Assembly (NCBI GenBank): GCA_017475035.1
Contig: JAFVGK010000075.1
Location: 17,114 to 81,113, forward strand
Reading direction: 5' to 3'
DNA: 64,000 nt
Source: Blautia sp.
Lineage (GTDB): Bacteria; Bacillota; Clostridia; Lachnospirales; Lachnospiraceae
The notes beneath the pieces are model-generated. The model had not been told where the DNA came from. It ran no database searches and was given only the letters and a program-made list of their open reading frames with translations. How positions within the stretch are numbered: the stretch's first letter is position 1; the number at the start of each line of letters is the position of its first letter. Shown piece by piece: positions 48,101-57,500 of this stretch. Position numbers and translations under genes: made by a program.

Positions 48101-50369
48101 TTCAAAGCATCTTACAGATGAGCTGCACGAAATGAAGAGTCATGTATATAAAGATACCTATTACCAGATGGCTTGTGTTTCAGTTAAAGACTTCCTTATA
48201 GCTACATTTATGCTTCAAGAACGTCAGGAACATGTCACTAATGTTTTAGGCAAAGCGTATGCTGTAATGAAGCTGCGACAGCAGATGGTTGAAAGACTGA
48301 ATATCATGACTGGTGAGAGCAAGACTATCACAGAATATTATGATTTTGATGCTCTATGGAAGAGGGCTAAGGGACTGTACTATAGCAATATAGAACAGTT
48401 AGGGAAAGAGATAGCATATTCTATCAATGAATATCATATGGCTGGAAGCATTCGCCAGCACGTTTATAGGATAAAAGAAGTTTTAGATGCAAAGATGTTG
48501 TGGAACCAAGATGAATTGATTTTGGATAATTATCTAAAATTAATCATGCTGATTGCCAACACTTTTGAGAAATATACGGTTGAAGAGAAAATTGAAGGCT
48601 TCAGACAAGCTGAATCGGGAATAATAAAACTCAAGACTGATATAGAAACAGCGCCAACAGAGTTCGGGTTTGATTATGTCTATACGAAGCTTGGAGATCT
48701 AAGCGCCTCTATTCGAGAACGATTTGATGAGCTATACTTTAGCAGTCAACCCGAGTGTGATATTTTCCTATCAAACGATTCCGTATATGTAAATGAAAAT
48801 AGTGTGGAGATAGCAATTACATTTAAGAATGCTGAAGATAAACAAGATGCAGATGCTGTGGAAATAGAATTAGAAGGAAGCAAAGGCGCTTCGTTTGTAA
48901 AATGCGAGAAGAAATTTACGAATATACGAAGCGGGGAAGAACAGGATTATATGGCAGTGTTTTCTCTTGATGAAGCTGTCGTTCTTGATGGTCAATTTGA
49001 AGTAAAAGTAACTATTCAATATAGATACCGTGAATCTGTAGACAGCATAAAGACTACAAGTATAGTTGAAATACTACCTGTTAATATAAGCGATAAGAAA
49101 AACTTTAAACCTATTGAAAACAAATATAATCTGATTATAAGAAGTTCAGGTGTCGATATTAGGACGCCGGAACTGTTCAAAGGAAGAAATGCTTTGATTG
49201 ACAGTATATGCGCATCCATGTCTTCTGATGGTGTAATGACTAAAAATAGAGGCATTATTTTATGGGGGCAGAGGCGCGTTGGAAAGAATAGTGTTAAGGA
49301 TTATCTCAAAGAAAAAATAAAGGAAGAATATCCTGGGGCTTATCTCATTATAGAACTAGGAAGCATAGGAAAATGCAGAAACTTACGGGAAGTGCTCATT
49401 ACAATAATTAATAAAACAGAAGATACTCTGATGACGGAGTATGAAGATGTTTATGAGAAGCTTATTTCTCTGGGTATGAGGTTTAATGGGTACGCTCTTG
49501 AGAATATAGATAATTACATGCCGGAATTTTCAAGGTTCATGGACAGATTCTCTACAAGATTAAGGAAAATAGGTGGATCAGAAAACAATATACCACTGTA
49601 CTTTATTGATGAATTCTCCTACTTATATGAGTGGATTGAAAAAGGGGAGATCAACGGCAAAGAATTCATGAGATTCTGGAAATCCTTTATCCAAGATTTT
49701 GGGATTTGTTCAATTATAATTGCGCAAGATAATATTCCAGTATGGAAATCAAGATATGAAAATGAGTTTGCTTGCATGAATTACGACAATGAGATTACAT
49801 ATTTGGACTTTGAAGGCGCAAAAGAACTGATTTGTGAACCTTGTCAAATTGAGGGAAGAGTTTTATTTGCTCCTGATGCTGTAAAATTGATATATAATTG
49901 GACTAAAGGAAGTGCTTACCTGATAGTAATTTTCTGCAAACATATAATTGATTACTTAAATGAAAACTATACAGAAAAAGCAACAAAGACTATAGTTCAG
50001 ATTGTTTTTGAGAAGGAATTCCTGGATAAAAAAGAGATGTTTATGTCAGATGACTTTGAACCTCAAATTCAGGATGTTGCCAACGTTGGTGATGAAGGCA
50101 CATTAATTAATAAACTAAATGAAACGCTTCTCAAGGAGATTGCCAGTCAAACTATCACATCTTCACAGGTAAAGCTGGAAAATTTAAAGTTTTTTGAAGA
50201 ACAAGAACCGATGCTGGCCAAAAAGGTACTTGATAGACTTAAGGATCGCAAAATCATAGAAATAGAGCGAGATACATATTGCTCTATAAATATGCCACTT
50301 TTGAAATTTTATCTTTTAAGAGAACAATCATTGTTAACAAAAGAGAGCTTAGGAGCAATGACCAGATAG
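45117..50369 (+). CDS. Sm/cold-shock/TPR-like protein with C-terminal P-loop ATPase (1750 aa)
   Basis: Residues 1-65 resemble an Sm-like barrel ('GDLVKIYTGSNEVFEGTVLD'). Two cold-shock-like barrels follow ('GIVSYYKKDGGYGSIKN' near 346, 'GFLDDYDFDKGWGKIRSG' near 429), so RNA or single-strand DNA binding is plausible. A long helical part has SEL1/TPR-like units ('YYKQEKWDLAIEWFNKSLEY' near 740). A beta-sandwich (about 1215-1330) precedes a STAND/AAA-like ATPase with Walker A 'GQRRVGKNS' (about 1384) and Walker B 'LYFIDEFSYLYEW' (about 1498). The Walker A carries Asn where Thr/Ser is expected. The next gene starts 17 bp later. I infer a sensor/regulator of a defence pair; no family name is certain. 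Confidence 0.7.
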   Translation: MTREELLEDVKQGDLVKIYTGSNEVFEGTVLDFGASGLKINISGTTKSKRIMYERITEYDVEDGSEALDSGKDESGQEINIIRISKEPTETVTEEQVLYKETTEVKAHEIIVDRSSLFVDCEERISFEEISKFWETLLDKWQKQEIDRVKNIVSYAKKVNEFRADTDRIRRAFGEYKKLAANDRIYNVFIGTLFHELNRFNDAIEYYYMGGAYDAAFLVSYFYKIDSNLLDTAILATRYNRENGVIIRWLCDYAVANNDFSIISHLVQNSLNYIKDILFYWYSDKEEMKSLPNKAEVYSEENIEYLKKACKDTASSMGIIEEVLRPVQTEQPGEVVQEVEEEETLKGIVSYYKKDGGYGSIKNVSGGQIYFYIRQVRDIDLQRILATEVNYKRRVTYKRGINFKGEIAADAIELDHEYDEPVVEEYQYTGFLDDYDFDKGWGKIRSGNKAFNFIFEEIKDPLLYAEMSSRPYSVIDLEVKFNAKDHQSKSTHKKTKVAIDIVGKKQYTEFEISDFIRQKLVTKKEVDEWLGIREQKNTGVFREVIYEPLEPIGKQIDTTSPEKQLLASVALDRTGFALRQEEKKAVALLLTDKLVNPFSSLRKNANGQKPFQEAHRYMVGRKNPNGDIIGVDLEKAEQLFIKAIESSDQTASAVANLVNIYIKFGGEYIVKGLQLLEAYGYLFPSDKLTNMRIQLIDKSGNFEALELILRSAIPNCIKKNTVWQYMAKLAGIYYKQEKWDLAIEWFNKSLEYLDNNKNVFSQYIKLRNGNLRSLIIAIYSSGDKKNAIILAKGYIKGSPEDPVVTSIIEGTFDTVETKEVLGDLGEVGLQYEDDFLDLGSNELSQYLIWKLHVVDLSSTFSKVSIVYEKLKNGVYSGSAEDSNKAVKYINDNLLRKNKRGINSEYRSAISIGIARILSDSRENTNLAGNGKVSIDEVKQYLARYARYSADVLVEKYATIDSIRFLYIQALKYLGAKDDGNIIASINMLIGSFFVDSKHLTDELHEMKSHVYKDTYYQMACVSVKDFLIATFMLQERQEHVTNVLGKAYAVMKLRQQMVERLNIMTGESKTITEYYDFDALWKRAKGLYYSNIEQLGKEIAYSINEYHMAGSIRQHVYRIKEVLDAKMLWNQDELILDNYLKLIMLIANTFEKYTVEEKIEGFRQAESGIIKLKTDIETAPTEFGFDYVYTKLGDLSASIRERFDELYFSSQPECDIFLSNDSVYVNENSVEIAITFKNAEDKQDADAVEIELEGSKGASFVKCEKKFTNIRSGEEQDYMAVFSLDEAVVLDGQFEVKVTIQYRYRESVDSIKTTSIVEILPVNISDKKNFKPIENKYNLIIRSSGVDIRTPELFKGRNALIDSICASMSSDGVMTKNRGIILWGQRRVGKNSVKDYLKEKIKEEYPGAYLIIELGSIGKCRNLREVLITIINKTEDTLMTEYEDVYEKLISLGMRFNGYALENIDNYMPEFSRFMDRFSTRLRKIGGSENNIPLYFIDEFSYLYEWIEKGEINGKEFMRFWKSFIQDFGICSIIIAQDNIPVWKSRYENEFACMNYDNEITYLDFEGAKELICEPCQIEGRVLFAPDAVKLIYNWTKGSAYLIVIFCKHIIDYLNENYTEKATKTIVQIVFEKEFLDKKEMFMSDDFEPQIQDVANVGDEGTLINKLNETLLKEIASQTITSSQVKLENLKFFEEQEPMLAKKVLDRLKDRKIIEIERDTYCSINMPLLKFYLLREQSLLTKESLGAMTR

Positions 50370-50386
50370 GCGGTGAGATATTTATA

Positions 50387-52240
50387 ATGAAGAATATATT
50401 TGTGGTAGGTTCTGAAGTCAGAGGTGAGAGTCAAATAGGCTATGAACGATATCTGGAAAAATTTACAGAGATATTACTTGATACAATTAATAATATTTCT
50501 ATTACGGGGTTAAAACGTTTTGGGAAGACTTCTATTGCTAAAGAAGTTCTTGAACGAGTAAAAGAAAAGTCACAGGAAAAGGTATTTACCATTTTTGTAG
50601 ATCTAGCAAAACAGAAGTCCTTTTCTGATTTGCTTGTATCAATTATTAATAAGCTACAAGATGAAGTGATTGAGATGGATGCTATGGATCTGTTTGAAAG
50701 CAGTATATATAACATGTACATGGAAAAAATATCTTCTCTTCCTTCTGAGTCCATGACGTATCGAGATACATTTGACAGTATTTTTAAATGGATCTCAAAA
50801 CAAGGATATAGAACAATTCTGACTATAGATGAATTTGATGCGGCAAGTGATCTGTTTAGGGAAACTGCAGATTTTGAGTTTATAAGAGATTTGTCATCAA
50901 ACCGGGATATCGGAATGTCTTTAATGCTGGTCTCACGAAGACAATTATATATGATTGAGAAAAAGAATTTTAACAATTCAACCTTTCATGGAGTAGTTCA
51001 AACGTATCCGATCGATGGATTTGATGATAAAGATTTTGAGATTTTTTACCATATATTGAAAGATAAATATGGGATTGAGCTAAACAAGAATTCGAAAGTA
51101 CGTTTGCATTATTACTGCGGAAGATCACCCTATTTAATTTCAATGTTTGCATTTGATATAGTAGATGAATACTCAAAAAAGGGATCTTTCAACATTGATC
51201 ATATATATCGGAGGAGAGAAATCGATATAGAGAATTACTATAAATCAATTTTTGCTTGCTTAAATAATGACAAAATATCTGTCGATGGAGCTTATGAAGA
51301 GGCCTGTACAATAGAAAAACTTATAGGAGTTATAATAGGTCCTAAAATTGGAATTGTCGAAGCAGATATCAACTTATTGCAAAACATGGGTTATCTGTTT
51401 TCTGAGAATGATAAGTATATGTCAATTTCTGGTCATTTTACAAATGCACTGAGGAGAGTTCCGCTGTCAGTTGATACTTGGAATACTATTCTGGGACTTG
51501 AGAAAAAAATAAAATCAATGATAAGAAAACAGGTCATGCTCCATTACCATATTGAATATATCGATTATGACATTTGGAATGAGATTTTTGACAATATTGG
51601 TGCAACGGGAACACTGGATACTTATGATAAATTCATTAATGATACCATGCAAGAATATAAATGTGAGGTTGACTTGCTGGATGTGTGCAGTTTGGATATA
51701 GCAGTAAGTATCTTGCAATATTACTGGGAAAAGTGGTTTTCTAAGTATTTTCAAAATGATGATTGGAGTAAGTGGGAGTATAAGTTCCGGCTTTGTGCGA
51801 ATGCCAGGAATCCTATGGCACATGGCCATGAGGAATTTTTATCCTCTGAGTCTAAAGCAAGTGTGAATGAATATAGTGAGTCCATCTTGAAAATACTTTC
51901 CTCGACAAATGCATGCATGGATATTAATACTGAATTAAAGATGCAGAAGAATATACAAAAATCACGGGTAAGAAGAGAGTATTATTCTTTGGATTACGCG
52001 AGTGTTGATAGTTCTTTAATTTCGAAAAAAGTGAAAATGATGGCAGCTGAGTTGAACAATAAAGGAATTAGAGGCTATTTCTCAGTTGGGGGGAATAACT
52101 ATAGGTGCTCTATCGGTAAGAATAAATGGATGGCTAAATATCCAGGGATTCCATTGAGTGAACATCTGGGGGAAAATATTGATATTTTGATCACTCAGGT
52201 TAATACGAACCAAGATACGCTTACAGCTGAATTGGTTTAA
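50387..52240 (+). CDS. P-loop ATPase with HEPN-type RNxxxH motif
   Basis: 617 residues from the ATG at 50387, preceded by GGTGAG; a longer frame would overlap the previous gene by 91 bp. An AAA/STAND-type domain has Walker A 'GLKRFGKTS' (about residue 41) and Walker B 'TILTIDEFDAASD' (about 142), with a winged-helix-like middle. In the C-terminal third 'CANARNPMAHGHEEFLS' contains R-x4-H, the catalytic signature of HEPN ribonucleases (Swt1/ApeA-like region), near residue 474. This suggests an RNase effector gated by the ATPase, working with the preceding 1750-residue protein as an abortive-infection system. Function is inferred. Confidence 0.75.
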   Translation: MKNIFVVGSEVRGESQIGYERYLEKFTEILLDTINNISITGLKRFGKTSIAKEVLERVKEKSQEKVFTIFVDLAKQKSFSDLLVSIINKLQDEVIEMDAMDLFESSIYNMYMEKISSLPSESMTYRDTFDSIFKWISKQGYRTILTIDEFDAASDLFRETADFEFIRDLSSNRDIGMSLMLVSRRQLYMIEKKNFNNSTFHGVVQTYPIDGFDDKDFEIFYHILKDKYGIELNKNSKVRLHYYCGRSPYLISMFAFDIVDEYSKKGSFNIDHIYRRREIDIENYYKSIFACLNNDKISVDGAYEEACTIEKLIGVIIGPKIGIVEADINLLQNMGYLFSENDKYMSISGHFTNALRRVPLSVDTWNTILGLEKKIKSMIRKQVMLHYHIEYIDYDIWNEIFDNIGATGTLDTYDKFINDTMQEYKCEVDLLDVCSLDIAVSILQYYWEKWFSKYFQNDDWSKWEYKFRLCANARNPMAHGHEEFLSSESKASVNEYSESILKILSSTNACMDINTELKMQKNIQKSRVRREYYSLDYASVDSSLISKKVKMMAAELNNKGIRGYFSVGGNNYRCSIGKNKWMAKYPGIPLSEHLGENIDILITQVNTNQDTLTAELV

Positions 52241-52539
52241 AAAAACCATTTTGATTATTCCGCGATATCAGCCCATGGGCTGTTGCACGTTCAGCGTAGA
52301 CAATCCTCTTTTTGACACAGTCTGATCGGAGATCAGCTCATCTCGTTAATCCGCTTGAATAACAGAAGCTCTAAGCATCGATCTCAAGCGCGGATTATAC
52401 GAAATGGGCTCATGTGCGGTCAAGGTGCGCTGAACTGCGGCCTATATGCGCTGGAACAGCGGAATAATCACATTTTGGACTTTTCTTATTGTAGAATACC
52501 GAAAGTTATTTATAAAAATCGAGATGCTTTTGCACGAAA

Positions 52540-52672
52540 GTTAAGTATAATTTATGATCCATTGCACGAAAGATAGTTATAATACACTTTTCGAAAAAGA
52601 AAATGTGCCATGATTAGGAGATTTTTATAAATATCTTTTGTAAATTCGATTATAAGTATCTTTCGTTATTCT
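52540..52672 (+). repeat. Left copy of ~133 bp inverted repeat
   Basis: Matches the complement of 62631-62764 with about 11 mismatches and one single-base gap by eye. The copy itself has palindromic ends: CGAAAGATAGTTATAAT near 52567 and ATTATAAGTATCTTTCG near 52649. Part of the end motif (GCACGAAAGTTAAGTATAAT) also occurs just outside at about 52532. Confidence 0.85.
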
Positions 52673-52741
52673 ACACTTATCATGAACTATGATTATGAGT
52701 CCCTGAACAGCTTCACTTTGATCCTATTCGAAGATTCCTAC

Positions 52742-53252
52742 CTGATCTGTATATACCGGTAACATAGAGCAATGTGCACGGTGAAATAGAGCCACCCTTC
52801 CGGTCATAAAGAGCCATCTAACCGGGGACAGAGCCACAATCTTTCCGCTTGGCTGAGCCATCCGGTATCAGACCGTTGCTACTAAGTCAGATTGACAAAT
52901 CCCTGTTCTGTTTAAGTGACAGGTAGATCCTGCCGATAGGTGTGCTTTCAATCGCTTGACTGACTCATATCGTGATCCAGAGGGGCTGTCAAGGCCGCCG
53001 CAGGCGTTTATATAGCCTTGACTGGCCTTCTGGATCACGATACACTTCTGGAGCGATTGATAGCCAAATGAAGCTATGAGTGACGAGACATTCAAAGAAT
53101 TCTCCCGGGACTGAGACTGAGCCAGCGGTCAGTAGAAAATATCAACTCTTACCGGATGGCTCAGCCATCGGAAAGGTGGCTCTGTTTTTCCGGTTAAGTG
53201 GCTCTAAATGGCCGTGCACGTGGCTCTTTTCGATCGGCATATACATGATCAG
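52742..53252. mobile_element. 511 bp non-coding element with multi-repeat inverted ends and central hairpin
   Basis: The ends (about 52742-52866 and 53145-53252) are inverted copies that start CTGATC...GTATAT and contain several AGAGCCA(C/T) units; the left has one unit more. In between, TATCGTGATCCAGA (52968-52981) pairs with TCTGGATCACGATA (53029-53042) around GTCAAGGC...GCCTTGAC. Multiple short end repeats are typical of IS21-family ends, so it may be an internally deleted IS21-like element. No transposase remains. Confidence 0.6.
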
Positions 53253-53976
53253 AACGCTGTGCAAACCAGTCCATGTGGCTCTTCGTCAACGCATCACTGT
53301 CCATTACGAACTCCGGGGCCTTTTTTTGATGAGGAAGTCTCGGTTTATGTTCGACAAAAGATCTGTAAAGGCGCACGCTCCGATCTCTCAACAGTCGCGA
53401 ATTGCGATATTCAAGGATTTACGGTAATGATAACCGGATGCGATATACCTTATTCCCTGATTATCGGTACGCTAGGGTACAAACCTGGCGTGTGGATGTA
53501 ATATGAGCAGGATATCTCATTTTGCCAAACCTTGGAGATAGGATTGTGCCATTCTACACAAGATCCGCTCGGTTAGTAGCTCAGAGCGAATCATCAACGA
53601 AGCTGCAATGTCTGCACTCGACAGCATGTAACAGAACAATCCACGTGCGATTGGTGCGAGAAGTGTCATCATATTTCATGGAAAAAAATGGGGAAAAATA
53701 CCTTTCCTTTTGAAGACTGACTTTCTCCCTTTTTTCGTTCCGCTACGATGAGGTCATTTGCTTTTTCTGCGCGGTTACTGGAAATCCTCAAACCGAGGCT
53801 TCACTTCATCGCATAGCATACGATCTCAGGATCTTTATTTCAAAGATACGAAACAAGCTCATCCAGCCTTTGCCTGCTTTTGATTTTTTGTAGAATCGTG
53901 CAATTATATATCAAGATATTTGTGTATTAAGATATCCGAGATCTTACATAGCTATTATATCTGTCTCTCCCTCCCC
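53253..53976. other. Gene-free leader region
   Basis: I see no convincing coding sequence in these ~720 bases. Short open frames lack ribosome sites and protein-like composition; the stretch may contain eroded transposon sequence. Confidence 0.5.
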
Positions 53977-54048
53977 GTGGATATCTGAGCTGTAAAAGGT
54001 TCCTTCGGAAGCCGCAAGCGGCAAACTCTTGACAACTCAGATATCCAC
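53977..54048. repeat. Hairpin element with GTGGATATCTGAG arms
   Basis: GTGGATATCTGAG pairs with CTCAGATATCCAC, with inner TGT...TTGACA and an extra outer pair CTCTCCCT (53964-53971)/AGGGAGAG (54065-54072). It has the same layout as the hairpins at 52968-53042 and about 62855-62930, with different outer arms. Confidence 0.7.
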
Positions 54049-54543
54049 ACTGACAGAATAACCAAGGGAGAGAAAGGGTGGGTATTTCCCCCTCCCCTAT
54101 TCCGTTTATTCTTTACTTCCGGAAATTTTATCCCTCAAACGTAAGAACGCCTGATTATGGGGGAACCAGTCAATTTGAGGTACAATTTATAGTAGGTTAA
54201 TTAACCCTTGCTAATTTATCCCTTATATGCTCTTAAATCTTTTTTTCGAGGATTAAGTCTTGAGGGTTAAAATGAGCAGGAAGTAGAGATTCATAACAGT
54301 TCGTGAATATAATTACGAATGACGGTTTATTTAGTGCGCCCTATTTTACGAATTCCAGCATTCAATGCAGGGTTTACCGCCAATCATCAATTCTATCGCT
54401 TCTCATCCTGATTCCTGGATGAAAATGTGTGGTTTAACTTTATATTTGCATTAATAGAAAGATAAATACAAGAAAGTTCCAAAGAAAGTCATGCACATTT
54501 AATAAAAATTCGCATGATAGAATGGGGAGGAGATAATAACAAG
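54049..54543 (+). promoter_or_regulatory. Leader of the RNA polymerase gene with palindromic sites
   Basis: AT-rich leader without genes. It holds the palindrome GGTTAATTAACC (54195-54206), whose TTAACCCT part also pairs with AGGGTTAA at 54263-54270, and a TTCGT-n10-ACGAA dyad near 54299. These could be operator sites. GGGGAGGAG at 54524-54532 is the ribosome site for the ATG at 54544. Confidence 0.4.
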
Positions 54544-57500
54544 ATGCCAGGTATGTACTATGAGCTGTTATCTGTCAAATTGAACGACATTATAATGTTT
54601 AATGGACTCGTACAGGATAATATAGGCTTTTACATAGAATTAGATTATGATCATGCACGTCTCTTTGAGACAGTTCGCAAGCGCAATACTTTACTTTTTG
54701 AACAACTTAATAAATTTTATGGATTAAAAACAAAGGCGAATAGTGATACCATAAAGGATTTTCTTTATGAAATCATCATTGTAGATCTTAATTGGAATTC
54801 TCGTGCCGGTTTGCCTTTCTATAAGGATAAGGATGGAAAAATCCAAACAATTTCTACTGATCAGCTAAAAGAACTTTTATATTATGAAGGAATTCGAATT
54901 CGAAATATTCCTAAAACATCATTATTAGAAAAGAAGACAGGATTTGATTTTCCATCTAATGGTAGCAATGCTAATGTAGATGAGACAGGATATAATAATT
55001 ATAAAATATTAAATGAATATGAAGATATAACTATATACAAGCCTTTTGTTTCTTCTGCTTCTATGGCGCGAAAAGGTCAGTATCTCTATATTAGAGAAAA
55101 ATATATGGGAGAAATAATGGAAAGGCTCTCCTTGGGAATTGTATCTACAAAGAATAAACACTTTGTTATGAAAGGTCTCAGGGACTCCACTGAAATTTGC
55201 GTTTCGAAACTTGAAGCTTATCTCGGCCTAACGCTTAGTGATGGGCAAACAATGGAAGAGTTACTTATAGATTATGCTAATAAATACTCACAGGAAACAG
55301 CAAAAGAAGTAAGGTTTCCATTAAACGCAGATAGTGTAGTATGTGTCAGTAGTTGCAAAGATTTTGTGCTGCCATTAAATAAACTTGGTTCATATGTGTG
55401 GAAAACGAAAAACTGGAAAACGCAAGTATTAACAACAGGCGACATTCTTTTAGGAGAACAAAAGAAAAACATTCTTGATGTACTCGAATCAAACATTAAG
55501 AATTGCTCCTTGCAGAAATATATTATATGCTTACAAGATGGCGGAGCAGATTCTGACGCTTACGAGAAGGAGTCGGTTGATAAATGGAATAAGTTATTGA
55601 AAATGGTTTTGGAAAATAAATTACCATTAAGTACAGGGGAGGAGATTGAGATTCCGACCGTTGCAGAGGATTCCTTATCTGAAGAATTAATTTTGCAGTG
55701 GATTATCTCTGCTGGATTTGCATATGCTTATAAGAGAGGCTGTAAGACCGGGTATTTGTCTTCTGTTCTTTGTAAAGAAGTAACTGTAAGAGAAGGGGAA
55801 TTTTTAACTCTTTCTCGCCGTGAATTTATTTCATTTTTGGATGCTTGCTTTCATGATCTGTTTGACGCTGATGTAAATAAAAAGAATGAAGCTAGGAATA
55901 CTCTTTTAAAAGCAATCAAAGAACGAGAGGGTAGATTTTTAACAATTAATTTAATAAGTCCCGAAAAAATATCTCTTCGATACATGTCCCCTTGCAAACA
56001 TCTTGGGGCTGTTTTAGCACGGCCTAATAAAAAAGATAAATACGCAGAGCTATATGACGGTGTCGGATTTTGTGATGAGGATACTTTTAATAAAATTGAA
56101 CGGCTTCTTTTATGTAAGAAAGAAGCAACTGGCAGATATAATGCTTTGGTTATTAGACTTCCATTTATGAAAGGTCTATTAGTCCGATTTAATTTTCTTG
56201 ACTTCATAACTGATAGAATAAAAGACAAACAAGAAACATCAAAAAGTATAGGATCTCCTCGTATTCAAGACATGTTTGGAATTGAACGAGACCTTTTTTA
56301 TGAGAATGGAGATCCAAAGATAAGGATTTTAGTAACTGAATCTATGTTTAAAGCAGGTAAAATATTCAAGGAATATCTTATCGATATGGTCGAAAATGAT
56401 CCTTGGAAGGAATATTGGAGAAGAGTTGACGAGAACGGATTTTCTCTTTTGGTTACACAACATAATTCGCCACCCAGATCAAAGTCCCGCTTAAATTATC
56501 AGTTTCTTTCTACTTTAGGAATGTCTAAAAGTCAAGAAAGCAAACTAATAAAAGCTATGTTTGAAAAGTTGGAAAGAAATTTGCAAGATCCGCTTCACCT
56601 TGCATTTACCCAAAATACTGACAATGTGGAAGAAATGGATTACACACAAGATGTGTTAATGCTTGATGAACAAGCGGATGAAGAATTATCGGAAGAAGTA
56701 TCAAAGCAAAGAGATAAAGATAATATATATGAAGAAGTTGAGTTGCAATTTTTTCCAGAGGAGGATGATATTTCGCCAACATCAAAAGAAAAAATTCTGG
56801 AAAATATTTCTTCTAATGGAATTCTTAATTCAAAATACATTAATAATCTTATCTACGATGTTACATGGAATTCCATACGAGATGCAATGGTGGGAAGAAT
56901 CGAAGTACAGGGTGAAGTTCGTTATATAGTACCTGATCTAATGGCTATGATAGAATATATTACCGATTGTTTTGTGCTAAAGAAGAACCGCCCTTTGATT
57001 TCTTCGCCGATTAATGGGTTAGAAAAGAAAGAAGGAAAAATACAAGTTAGAATACTTTTTGGCCATGGATATTACTATGCTCCGGGGGAGAAGACCCCTT
57101 GGCGTAGGAAAGATGGTACGTTAAAGAAAGTATGTTTGTTAAGGAATCCTCATTTTGCTGTCGGAGAGGATGCATTGTTAGCACCACTGCCAAGTGAGTA
57201 TGAAGAAAGATATAATAAATGGTTTCAGAATCTGACGGGTGTTGTATTTGCACCTGGAAGTGCCATGTTAACAATTAATGGAGCTGATAGCGATGGTGAT
57301 TTGGGAAATGTATGCTGTGAACGTAGCGTTATTGATGCTGCTGAAAACATGATTAATCGGAATGTTTCGCTCCTCCGATTAGTAGTTGAGAAAAAGCAAG
57401 AAATTTTAGATGAACTTGAACGATTAAGAAGGGAAGAACTGAATAAAGGAAAACGGGATGGAATAGATAGATATTTTGGAGAACTTTCTAAATGGGTGAT

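Noticed and set aside
52355-53713. Several 60-115 codon frames left of the polymerase gene
   Set aside because: They run through inverted repeats and lack starts with ribosome sites.
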